Positions 1 to 12,100 of a DNA stretch of 64,000 nt are shown here, piece by piece (position 1 is the stretch's first letter; each line of letters begins with the position of its first letter). The translations under genes and the position numbers were made by a program. The stretch is taken from positions 273,877-337,876 of the forward strand of contig KN882256.1 of assembly GCA_000934455.1 (NCBI GenBank), written 5' to 3'. This stretch comes from Apostichopus parvimensis. Its lineage: Eukaryota; Echinodermata; Holothuroidea; Aspidochirotida; Stichopodidae. Below the pieces are notes generated by a model. It made no database searches. It worked only from the letters and a program-made list of their open reading frames with translations, and was not told where the DNA came from.

Positions 1-292
1 ATCCACAAGAAATTTGGAGGTCAAAGGTCAAAGTTTACGATTTTGGACCTTAACCCTAGGGGTAGTCATTTTCAAAATAAAATAGTAAACTAGTATAGCA
101 AATCACTTGAATTTTATGGCTGTAATAAAAAGTCATGTGACCCAAACTGACCGGAAGTGTTGGTGGGTGTACCGTGATATCAGTTCAGCCCTTTGACCAA
201 ATATCGGCCCCCTGTAACCCCCACTTTTGGAGATAGACCCAAAAAAATGGACACTCGGGACGTGAAAGTGCCCACTTGGGACGTAGGCTACT
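1..292. repeat. 290-bp block, copy 1 of a 3-kb-spaced direct repeat
   Basis: This stretch reappears at about 3008-3299 in the same orientation with high identity. It opens with ATCCACAAGAAATTTGGAGG, holds the two-half-site word AGGTCAAAGGTCA and ends with CCCACTTGGGACGTAGGC. The two copies start 3007 bases apart and what follows each one differs, so this is either a long-period array with variable units or two copies of one dispersed repeat. It has no coding potential that I trust. Confidence 0.85.
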
Positions 293-296
293 TTTA

Positions 297-790
297 TACT
301 TTGGAGCGTTACCATGGTTACAAGGTCAGTCCGATTTATCCCATCTTTTCAGGGTACCACCGCTAGGGTGTCTTCTTTCTAAAATACGATGAAACTTGTA
401 GGTGCGTTTCTTCCCCGGGGTGATAGGGGGGTCATTTTTTAAAAATTCCTAAAAATTCCGACCTTTCTACTTTGGAGCGTTACCATGGTTACTTGGGTAG
501 TCCGATTATGGCCATCTTTTCAGGGTACCACCGCTAGGGTGTCCTCTTTATAAAAAAAGATGAAGCTTGTAGGTGCGTTTCTTCCCCGGGGTGATAGGGG
601 GGTCATTTTGAAAAAAATCCAAAAAAATTCCGACCCTTCTACTTTGGAGCGTTACCATGGTTACTTGGGTGGTCCGATTACGGCCATTTTTTCATGGTAC
701 CACCGCTAGGGTGTCCCCTTTCCAAAAAAGAATAAACTCCTAGGTGTGTCACTTCTCCGGGGTGGTAGGGGGGTCATTTTGAGAAAAAGT
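297..790. repeat. 172-bp tandem repeat, three copies
   Basis: Copies start at 297, 468 and 640 with TACTTTGGAGCGTTACCATG. Each goes on through a GGTACCACCGCTAGGGTGTC block and a CCCCGGGGTGATAGGGGGGTC block. Spacing is 171-172 bases, and the third copy fades out near 790. No gene is visible in it. Confidence 0.85.
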
Positions 791-3007
791 ACAAACAGTC
801 AGCAAAAAACTCTCCGTAGCGTGCGCCATGGGACGCCCGGCATTAAATTCCCCCACCACTCCCCACGCCTCCGAAACGCCAAAATAATCTCAGATTCATC
901 ATCAGCGCCCCAAGAAGCACCAGAACAGGTGTATTTCGTTCGTTTTTGGAGACACCCACTTGGGCTCGTGCCCCCCTCCCAGTGGTTTTTTGCCCACCAT
1001 GCCCCCACACAACACCCAATTCCAAAATTAACTTCAGATTCGTGATCAGCGTGTCGAGAACAACCAGAAAAGATACACATTGCCTGTCTTTGCGAGAAAA
1101 GTTATTTTCACCCAAAAAAACCTTGCAGTTTTTGCCGAAATTGCCCAAAAAATGGATTTCGTCAAAATGACGTCACAGGGGGTAATCGATGCCCAGGAGC
1201 CCAAATCTGCAACTCCCAGGTCCATATCTGCTTCCGTTCGGGAGATACGTGGTCCCACAGGACCCGATAGAAGTACGTGTTCTTCATAAGTGCAAAAGTT
1301 GGAAAACCACCTCTTTTCAGCCCCCCTCTCTTGTCCTTTTTGAAACACCCATCGACATCAAAATTTGACGTGTAGTAGAAGACACACCCGTCTTTCTGAT
1401 ACATAAATTTCGTGTAATTATCTGACCGGGAAAAGGTTTTTGTCTATATGATTTCTATTTGCGCCAAAAATAGGTGTTTTTGTCTTGAAAAGTTAAAAAA
1501 GTACCTCTTTTCGGTACCCCTTCCTTTCCACCGAGGGTATGTCACAGGGCTGAATTTTTGTTATGTGGGAGACGAGAGTCGTAGCTACGTGTAGACAACT
1601 CATACGGTATCATTAATTTTCGGGAAGGGGGTATAGTCTATACGTTTTTGAGGCCCCCCCAAAAATAGGTGTTTTTTACCGGTGGTAGCTATGATAACCC
1701 TAAACAAGGACGCCAGCGCCGACGTAAACATTTGAGTAGCTTTTTTACCACCTTAGGTCAAATCGAAATTAGCCAAAGTTAAAATCGATGGATAGCCCTA
1801 TCTGTGACCTTTTATCACCGGATGTCCCGTTTCCACCGGATGCCCGGTTTTGATGTAGCGTGACGTCACATCGACCCACTTTTCGACATGTCTCTACCCA
1901 TATCTCAGCAACTGAACATCCGATCGTTCCCAAAATAGCACCAATGGATTCGGCATGTCCGAAACTATCGGGAACAATATTTTCATGTATTTCGCGCGAT
2001 TTTTAATTTCTGACGTCATCGGGTGGTGGCGCTATTTTCGGCGAAAAATTCAAATTCACCCAATTTGCTCGAAATTTCAGATATAGTTAAAACTAATAAT
2101 TAGAGATTATATAAACGTCATTTGATCCAATTCCGGTATTTGATTATTTTTTTGAACTTTTTTTATATATTTTCTCATAAATATTTTATTTTGACCGCCA
2201 TTTTGTCAAACATTGATGAAAATTTTTTAAATTCACAGAACCAATAGAACATGTCTCGATATATTTTTGCTGCTATTTAAAAGGCAATCGAATATGTAGT
2301 TTTGTATTAATCGACAACATTGCGTTTGGTAACGTCACTTCCGGTCAGAATAAAAAAGGCTCAAAACCGGAAGTTATTTTGTACAACCTTAAGTGCTTAG
2401 TCTTCGGTGTGAGTTACAGGTCGATAGCTCAATCCTCCCGTCTCAGAAACGCACCCCTAGTTGAAACTTTAAAGCGCCCTCATTCCGGAAGTAGACAACT
2501 TTAAAAAAAATGAAAATTATCACGTGATAGTACGCATCGAGTTACATCACGACCCAAATTTTTGTCTCGAAAAACCATATGGTGTACACACAGGAGTCGA
2601 ATATGCTTACCCCAAGCTAACCTCAAGCAAACCTAGGGGTTGGGGTTAACTTTGAACGGAAGCCATCTTGGATTTGAATGACCTCAGGTCAAAAAAAAAA
2701 ATTTTTGACCATTTTTGGTGTTCCGACTCATCATATCCGATAAAAAAAAAAAAAATTGGATGAACTAAATTTTTGACCTCCAATTGACCTTTGACCCGGT
2801 GACCTCATGGCCGAAATTTTTCAGGTGACCATTCCTTATGACCTCACACGTCATCGTTGCAAGTTTCGCTGAAATCGGTCACTCTCACGATTTTTGACCT
2901 TTTTTTGAAGGAAGGACATTTTTGACCTTTGACCCCCTATAACACATGAACCGGAAGTGACAAATACTTGCCCTTTACATATGTCAGTGCCCTATTGACC
3001 CTAAACA
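791..3007. other. Repeat-like DNA with no gene recognised
   Basis: This stretch has overlapping short open frames on both strands but no splice-linked or family-like protein. It is rich in ACCGGAAGT-type words, TGACCT/AGGTCA half-sites and homopolymers. I read it as the body of the repeat whose ends are the 290-bp blocks. Confidence 0.5.
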
Positions 3008-3299
3008 TCCACAAGAAATTTGGAGGTCAAAGGTCAAAGTTTACGATTTTCGACCTTGACCCTAGAGGTAGTCATTTTCAAAAATGAAACAGTAAGGTAA
3101 TATACTAAGTCACTTGCATTTTTTGGCTGTAATAAAAAGTCATGTGACCTAAACTGACCGGAAGTGTGGGTGGGTGTACAGTGACAACAGTTCCACCCTT
3201 TGACCAAATATTGGACTTCCCGATCCCCAACTTTCCGAGATCGACCCCAAAAAATGGACACCAGGGACGTGAAAGTGCCCACTTGGGACGTAGGCACCT
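3008..3299. repeat. 290-bp block, copy 2 of a 3-kb-spaced direct repeat
   Basis: This is the second copy of the block at 1-292, with scattered single-base differences and the same AGGTCAAAGGTCA word. The CCCAAGTGGGCA motif from its right edge recurs inverted at about 3499-3534, hinting at a palindromic arrangement. Confidence 0.85.
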
Positions 3300-3540
3300 A
3301 TTACATAACATAATTTTTTGGTCACTTCCGGTCAACTTTTTAAATTTTTTTTTTCACTTTGGGTCACTCTACGCGGCCAGGCGTATCTGTTAAAATAAAA
3401 AAAAAAATTTGGGGGGGTGGCAAAAATTGTTTTTTGACCCCCCAGGGGGTCCCGGGGGGGTGAGAATGACGAAAAAAAAGTTACGTTCGGGACCATTTCG
3501 TCCCAAGTGGGCATTTTGACGTCCCAAGTGGGCAATGGTC

Positions 3541-5473
3541 CTAATTAGGGTTATGATATGCTAAATAATTGAGGTATGATGGCTGCGTGGGCCCATGCCC
3601 ACAACTGCAGTTTCACAAAGATGTTCAACACAAAGCATCACATTTATCAATCAAATATTAATAAGTACGTGTGACTTCACTGTAGGGTGCGTCGGTAAAT
3701 CGATATATCCGATAAACCGTTTTTCTTTGATATCCACACCGACGGTATTGAAACCTGCTGTCACAGCAGATACTAGTCCCTATTGTTTTGCCTTATGTAT
3801 CACTTGAGTGACTCCGAATGGCAAAAGCTAGATTGAGCCTGACTTGAAGGTAGAAGCTTTATCCCTTTGTGTCCTGCATATTTGTCTTGTTTGTATCTTG
3901 TTTTGTGTTATGTAATGGTCGGGCAGTACATGGTATGCATTCATTTCAGAGTTGGAGAATATTCCTGACTTGACTCCCAGGGTTTAAAAGGTACAGTTGT
4001 ACAAGCCTAGCTGTGTCCTCTGTGGGCGTGGTGTGTTGGTTATTTTTGCTGTTGTGGTAAGACCCTGTGAGGGCACTAAGTTGTATTAAGGCTTGAAGCT
4101 TAGCCTGCGAGGCCAATATTTTATAAGCAAAAACCATATATTATTTATTGTGACCACATGAGTTAATGGACCAGTAACCGGTTATGTGTGGAAGTATCGT
4201 GGCGCCAGTCTGCACCTGGAGAGCGGGAGCAAGTCAAAGCCCAGTATGAAGTAAGTCACATTATTCTTGTTAAAAACATGTGTGGAATAATGATTGAAGG
4301 TATTAGAATGTATTTATTCTTTTGATTGCTTATTGAAGTGTCCCTGTTATTGGGGGGGGGGGGTTCGTATCCCGACCTTGGTATCTTTGGCTCAAGCCTT
4401 GGGGATATGTCATTAATACCTATAATGTGTTACAAAATAATGCAATCAAGGATCACTTTAGAGAGAATTGTGTCTTGGGGTATGCCATGATATTTTAGAT
4501 ACAGAAAGTGAACTTGTTAAACTAATTATGTTCTACAATAATCCTGGTCATATGAAGCTGCCCTAGGGGTACAGATAGTATGTATATAGTAAGTGTTGTA
4601 TTGGAGCAGTTAGTGGGGGCATTATAGAATTGTGAGCCTTATGATTATTTAAGACTTGGTGGTGGGTTTGTGTTATTATTTATGTTATTCTGTGTTATGC
4701 GTTTTCAATATCCCAAAGGGAAATTCACATCTGCAGGAAGATTCACTGTGGTTAGGGTTCGTATTACAAACATAATACAAGTTAACGTATTTTGTACCCT
4801 GCGGTTCTCGACCATCATCAGCGGAGACTGAGGGACAAGGGGCGCTGGCCTAAAGAGGGCGTGGCACAAAAGACGGGAGTTGGTTAAACAGTGACAGCGA
4901 TCTGAAGCTCACCGAACTTTTGGATTGAAATTGTCATTTGAACTTTAAGTATCAGAGGACGTGAAAAGATATGAAGTTTCTTAATTTGTAGACTTTCCTA
5001 TGTTATAATTCTATCATTCCCTATTTTGTGATTTATGTCAAGGTGTGAATTACGTGAAGGGGTGTTTCAGTCGGTAATTGTATCAATATATTTTTCTGTT
5101 CTATACACCCACATGTCCGAGTTCTTTATGGAGTCAAGTACCTACCTGTTATCCTTGCCTTAATTAACAAAGTTAGCACTATTGCCTGCTGGTGAGGGGA
5201 GCAGTGACACCTGCCATTAACGAAGATATCGAAATACCAAGTACATCCGAAACAAACCTTGAATACCGCCAAAATAATACTGAATACAAAATAATGGCCC
5301 AATAGTACCCCCGAGTTCGAGTATATTCACGCTGCAACTGTTTATAGTGTATAACTTACCACCCCGCAGTCCGGAATTGTTATAACATTCCTGCTGCACA
5401 TCCTTCCTGCACCTGTTGTGTGTACTATACCGAACAAAAGTCAATGAAGGAGAAGCAGTGATGTATTTGTTCC
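3541..5473. other. Left flank of the giant element; no gene recognised
   Basis: I see no protein family, RNA gene or clear repeat structure here. A poly-G run lies near 4354-4364. A short run reading into a GTAAGT donor near 4252 is not enough to call an exon. This is the host DNA on the left of the 31.9-kb insertion. Confidence 0.4.
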
Positions 5474-5479
5474 GTTTTC
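5474..5479. repeat. Target site duplication, left (GTTTTC)
   Basis: These six bases directly left of the TIR are identical to the six bases directly right of the other TIR at 37407-37412. Confidence 0.85.
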
Positions 5480-5526
5480 TATGGAACGCCAAAAGCGCAA
5501 CGCATTTCGTTGCCTCGATCGATTTC
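5480..5526 (+). repeat. Left terminal inverted repeat, 47 bp
   Basis: All 47 bases match the reverse complement of 37360-37406. Inside it, GCAACG and CGTTGC are separated by five bases and could form a small hairpin. It contains the first TTTCGTTGCCTC core of the 18-bp array that follows. Confidence 0.95.
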
Positions 5527-5975
5527 GCCTCCATCTATTTCGTTGCCTCCCTTTATTTCGTTGCAGGCTCCTTCAATTTCGTCTCCCCAAATTTGGATGC
5601 CTCCTGTTTCGTCGCCTCCTTTGATTTTGTTGCCTCCTTTGATTTCGTTTCCTCCTTCTATTTCGTTGCTCCGTTCTTTTTCGTTGTCTCCTTCTATTTT
5701 GCTGCCTCGTTCTATTTCGTTGTCTCCTTCTACTTTGCTGACTCGTTCTATTTCGTTGTTTCCTTTGATTTCATTGTCTCCTTCTATTTCGTTGCCTCGT
5801 TCTAATTCATTGCCTCCTTCGATTTCGCTTCTTCGTTCTATTTCGTTGCCTCCTTTGGTTTTGTTGCCTCGTTCGATTTTGTTGACTCCTTCGATTTCGT
5901 CGTCTCCTTTGATTTCGTTGCCTTCTTTGATTTCGTTGCCTCGTTCTATTTTGTTGCCTCCTTTGATTTTCTTTA
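5527..5975 (+). repeat. Subterminal 18-bp minisatellite, left end
   Basis: There are about 25 imperfect units of the type TTTCGTTGCCTCCTTCTA. The array has few stops in two frames, which creates artificial Ser/Phe/Pro-rich reading frames. The unit core equals part of the TIR, so the array may be iterated binding sites for the element's own integrase; that role is inference. Confidence 0.9.
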
Positions 5976-6133
5976 CTTATGTTAATTACGCTGCCCATAG
6001 GAATGCGCACTCTTGTATAACACGCAAGCGCATCGCGATTTGACGGAGGCGGGACTTTTATGTTTATTCCATACGTACGTGCGCACACAGCTAACTAACT
6101 GAACCATGATTTGATGACACTAACTGCAAAATA

Positions 6134-9100
6134 ATGGCGGCGAATGAACAGCTAGCCCATCTGATTGGGCTTGGTCATTCTAATGTCACGATAGCTGAAA
6201 GTATGGGGGTGTCTATGAAGACGGTAACTAACATGAGGAAGGCACACAATCTAATAAAAAAGACATATGTGGCCAAGTCACGGGTAAGTAGGCTATGCCT
6301 AGGCTAAGTTAGGCTAGCATAGGCCTAACGTTAGTGTATGTATAGCCTAGGCCTAGGCTATTTGGCCTTACGATAGAACTTAGGACCTATCGCAAATAGG
6401 AGACCACATAGCATCTTGGGAGGGAATATTCAGAATTGTACGGCGTGGCCCCATACACAAATGAAAAAAATATCGTGAAAATTTACTGTCGCCTGTTACG
6501 TTCGGTTACTTTCTCCCAAAAATTGTTAGCGTAGGTTTCTTTTGACTGACAGAAAATTTGCGGCTTTTCTTTGATCCATAGTGGTCGGTAAACATTCTAG
6601 GCCCTAGTAGTCCTATCAGCTGATCGTGGAATGTTTTCACATTGCCTGGCTACGATAAGATCAATGGAACGGACAATGTTCGGAGTAATCCTTCCCAGAA
6701 TGCAATTATGAAAGCTCCCTCTTCCTATTTGCGATAAGGATTATAGGCCACTTGCTAGTAGTACTAAGGCTACAGCCACAGGGTTCTCACTCAATCTTGG
6801 GGGTTTCGAATAGATTATCACATCAGTTGTGGTTACGGGAGTGTTACTGTTAGATCTGTCATTTCTATTAGCGGATAAGTCGAATGCGGCTGATACTTCA
6901 CATTAGCACGATTGAATGATACACTGTATGGCACTGATAATATTTTGCTGGCACCTGGCGCGGCACGGTGTAGGAAAGTTTATGTATGTTATAGGCTACG
7001 AGTTTGAATACGAGAATGCTGTAAAAGAATACCGAACGATCATGTAGACATGAGTGAAATCATATATTCACATTCCACAGCGAATACACAGTGGCAGACT
7101 CCAAGCCTTTTTTCTTATCTATCTGACAGAGAATTCTGACATTAAAAAAATAAATGAAAAGGGAGGTGGCCCCCAAAACAAAAATATTTTTTAGTCCGCC
7201 TAATAGATTAACAAATCACAACAATTAACAGAGAGAGAATTAGTAGATTTTTCATATGTTTGTGTGTCATTCTTTCTTGCAGACCCTTAGCTGCAGCTGT
7301 GACTAAAAATCCAAACTATGGAAAAAAGATGGTTCAGGGCCTGCTATCCTCAAAGGAAATAACTGTTCAGCGACAAAGATTACGTGATTCGCTTCATAGG
7401 GTTCATCCAGAAGGTGAGAAGTGGCTTTTGTCTAAAATCACCTAGGCTGATTTATCTGAAGTGTGACCCACCAACAATATTATTTAATCTGTGTGCCAAC
7501 AGTTTAAGAAGGTTGTGAATGTGAAATTGATTCATTGAAACTAAAATGGTCTAATTTTAGTAGATGATAGCATCCTATATACAATATATTCACTGAACAA
7601 AATAAACATAGATCAGTCACAGGGCTATCTTAATTAATATGCCATCATTTGGAACTCAATGGCAGTTTTCATTTGTTGATTCTTGTCAGTCACTGTATGA
7701 GCATTTTAACATGCACCTAATAATCTGTCTAATACCATTTCAACGTGGCTTGTGTGCTATTCATGATTTGTGCAGAAAAAAAACCTGCCAGTTCTATTGG
7801 GTTGTTTCCCTGCCCCATGCAACAGGTTTAATCTCATATGCTTGTAAAGAAATTTCATGCAAACTGGTAACAGTAACCACCACCAGTTCAGTTACCAATT
7901 GTATTACATATATGTGACAAATTTTGAGATGGCATACAGTATATGGCACCCAGTCAATACATGGAATTGTGATTACTTCATAAACTCATAAGGTAAATAC
8001 ATTGTGAAAGTGGCAAACATTTGAATCTACCCGGTCAATTGTAACAGGTATGTAGCTAGAATGCCTAGTCCTGCTTTCAAGAAACTGGTTTAACATGTAT
8101 TTATAAAAAACCCTTAGATAAACAGGTATAATGTTGAGGGTTTCCGCAAGGATTGCTAAAAGGCGGGGGGGGGGGACCAAAAGGGGGCCACCCCCAAGAA
8201 AATAATTTAAAAAAAATAAAAAAATTGGTCTTTTTGCTACTACTGACGTCCAACACTGTCAATTGCAATAGTACAACATCATTTTATGTTAAAGAAGTGA
8301 AAATTTACGCCTAATTTGGGTATTCACGATTCCGAATCCCTCCCAAATTGTCCAAATTTACCCCCGTTTTATTTATTTCATTTATATTTTAGAATATCAT
8401 GAATGAGTTGAAACAATATGATTTCAGAAAACTTAAACTTAGGAAAAAAAGGGGGATTATACCTCCCTTAATTTCATTACGGGGGACAAATCCCCCTCCC
8501 CCTGGCGGAAACCCTGATGTTAAAGCAAAGGATCAGCTAAAACGTTAACCAACTTGGTCAAGGTACCTGAGTAAGATATATACACACATGAGCTCATTTG
8601 AAGTTTCTCAATTCAGACACATAACAAAGTATGAGGTCAATTGAAGTTTCTCTCATGAAGTTATTTGTTTATATCTGACCTGTAAAGACCCCTGCTGACC
8701 TCCATGTCTAACTGACTGACTTTCCTGACCCCACACAACCTTTTCCCTGAAGTAAATAACAACCTCTTTCTCTACATGCTACCTCTGTACACGAAGTATA
8801 ACAATCATCTGCCACATCAAATTTGAGTTACAGAGAAATGAGCAAATCGTCACACATGTGCACACACACATGCAAAAGCCTTTTCAAGGAGCCCAGAAAC
8901 AATCCCCTTATTACTCTGAGTGGATGGCGAGAAGAAACCCAACCAAAAGCACTGTCTTATTAGTTCATACTGAATTTCCTGAATGACAGAGGGGGATAAT
9001 AAATCCAACCAACAGAGATGGTGACGAATCAATTAACATTTACATTAATTGCTCCTTTGATCTAAGCACTGGAAAATTTGTGGGTCAGATAAAGAAAGCG

Positions 9101-12100
9101 AATGTTGTGTTGGAACCCTAAGTGTAATTACAGAAAACATATAATTCTTACATGCTATGGTGATTGTTCTCATGTTTTACCTCATATGAACCTTGCAACA
9201 TATGTGACCAAGTATGATCAACACATACCACCAGGTATGAGCTTAATTAAGGTTCCCCAATAAAGTTGTGATATTTTTTCCTGTCAAGTAATTCAGTGTT
9301 ATCTATACATCTATATTCTTATTAATATATTTGACCTCAAGTGACCCCCGCTGACCTCCAGGTTACCTCAACATTTTCAACTAAGTGTGATCAAATACAT
9401 ACCAAGTATGAGCTCAATTGATGCTCACCCCATGAAGTTATAGAGGTTAAAGAGTTTTTACTACTGGCCATCTCCTGACCCCATGTAACCTTTCCCCTCT
9501 ATCAAACAGCAGCCTCTGTCTCAATGTGATACATCTGTATGACATTAGTATGACATTCATCCACCAATTTGTTATTCAGTTATCCAGCAGGAACAAAAGC
9601 GTTACACACATGGGTGTGACTGAGTAAGTGTCTAACATATGATAGGTGCATGGTACTGTAGCTGATGTCATATCACTTTAGGATTGAGAGGTTGCTGTTA
9701 ATTTGTTAATATCAACATATATATCAAGCCTGTTTTTTTTTTCTGAGATGGCGGTTTGTCGTCCACGGAGGCATAGATGGGTTCAGCAGAATACCTGTAT
9801 TCATAAGTTGTTCATCAAACAACAAGGCGGAAACGATGCTGGCGGCATTCAAAAGAGGGGTTTTAGACTTTGGATTGCCATCTTAAGTTCGCTCCGATAA
9901 GGGAGAGGAGAACGTTCTGGTTTGTGATTTGATGATGGCACATCCTCTGCGTGGTGAAAATTCAAACCCATTCATCACTGGACGTAGTGTCCACAATCAA
10001 AGAATTGAGCGTCTGTGGCGAGATGTTTACAGGGTAAGACCAATAGGTTTCTTCACCATAGTGTTGAGTCGATCACCATTGGCCTCCCTCTGATTAATTA
10101 ATGTGTGTAGTGGTTATGAACAAGGTGTGTGGCATGGTGGCAGAGCATCTGGCTTTTCATTTGGGAGACCGAGTGTGCATTACATGGGCCGGATCACACT
10201 AACAGACTGTAAGATTTTTACACAGCAGAGGTAGTGCCAGTGCCAATCATTGTAGTATTCATTCTCCTCCTGGTTTCCCTTGTTGGCTCTCAGTCTGTAA
10301 GGCATACTTTCCATAATTGAATACATATATCGACCATGAGGCACATTCATGTTGTCACTATGCCAAAAGACTGAGGTTTGAACATAGGCAATTTGCTGCC
10401 TTGGTTTCATATTGAATTGCATCGTCAGTATTCATGCACACTTCAAACAGAGCTTTCAACCGCACCTCAAGGGCGATGGTACCTGTAGGATGTTCATGAA
10501 TTAATGTCAAAGGTCATGAAGAGGTAATTTTTTTCCATTTTATGAAAACAGTCAAGGTGCCTTTTCTGCTTCATGTCAAGTTTGGTTTTCTTTGGTCAAT
10601 ATTGTCAGTAATCAATGGCACATATGAAGACATTGAAATGTCTAGGTCAAAGGCCATCTAGTTGTCATCTTAGGGTTTTGATATTTTTGGTTCCTTGAAA
10701 AGGAACCTATGTAGTTCCATTTTGTATGCATGTGTGGATGTGTGACGCTCTGGTTATTGCTGGATAACTGAAAAAGGAAGTGGTGGATGATCGTCATACT
10801 TGGCGTACAGATGTATCGTGTTTTGGGGAGAGATGAAAGGTCGTATGGGGTACAAAAGGTCAAATAGTGAAAATCTGTCAACCTCCATTACTTGGCTTGG
10901 TGATCATACAGTTGAAAATGTCCAGGTTAAACGGAGGTGAGCGGAGGTCATATGAGGTCACAAATGAGATAAAACACTATCACTTGATGAAAGAAACTTT
11001 AATTAAGTTCACAGCTGGTATGTGTGTTCACCAGACTCATACAAACATATTGAGGTCACCAGGGGTGATTTTGAGGTCACAAATGAGAAACACATAACTC
11101 GATGGGAGAAGCTTCAATCAAGCTGTTAGTTGGTATGTGTGTTGGCCATACTTAGTAAAATATGTGGAGGTCACAAATGAGATAAAAACACTATTCCTTG
11201 ATGGGAGAAACTTCAATTGAGCTCACAGTTGATATGTGTTTTCATCAGACTTATACAAACATGAGATCAGTGGAGGTCATCAGCGGTATAGTAGTTGAGG
11301 TCAAGTTAAGAACAGAGTGGTCTATCATACTTAGTTAAAAATAATTAGTTCATGTGGAGGTGAACTGAATGTGGAGTTCAACACGGGTCATAGGACGAAG
11401 TAAATAAGTAGGTGACCTCAGCATATATTGCGGATATTCGGCGACAAGCGAAAGCCTCATTAATTAAGGGTAATTGCATATCACACCCTGAAAAAGTGAA
11501 TATACTTGCCTGTTAATAAAGCTAATTAAAAAACCTACTTAAGTGAGTGCCCTAGCTGCTTCTATACTGATCGGGTGAAGGAACCTTAGTGCCCTTGGGC
11601 TCTTGTTTTATAATAACCCAAGTCATGCATAATCAGCTAAGGTAATAAGCCAGTTCAGAGTTACAATTGCGCATGCCCAGAAAGAAAACATGCACTGACA
11701 TGAGTTTAAAGAAGACCATCACTCATAGTGTTATTTACTGTTGCAGTTTTCACTGAAACCGTCAGAACTCTCTGAAAACTTAACTAATTCGCTCCATTCT
11801 TTGATCATTTTATTGTTCTAGGTATGTGAAATTCCATGTTAGCAGGATAAGCAGTTTTGTTCGAGTCAGCTTTGAAAAAAAATCCTTGTGCACTGTTCGT
11901 ATTGTGCGTGTCTGTGTTTATACTCTGGTGACCTCTGATATCATATCATTATAATATGCTTATAATATCATTAACTCTAACTCTGAACTGGCTTATTAGC
12001 AGAATAATCACATCAACCTACAAAATCTCCATTACCCATGGATGACCTTTCATCTGAAATTTCTGAACAGCCTTTATGAACCTTTGGCCAACGCCACTAA

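Noticed and set aside
4190-5473. Possible old LTR or leader sequence left of the giant element
   Set aside because: No paired long repeats, primer-binding site or retroelement protein could be identified, so no call is made.
5480-5975. Helentron/HINE-type element, suggested by a terminal hairpin and internal minisatellite
   Set aside because: The same sequence recurs inverted at 37137-37406 with a matching 6-bp target duplication outside both. That fits a TIR transposon and not a rolling-circle element.
5416-6043. Long Ser/Pro/Phe-rich open frames at the left end (and their mirror at 37117-37447)
   Set aside because: They are translations of the 18-bp minisatellite. Periodic six-residue repeats appear in several frames and on both strands, with no domain or splice signal.
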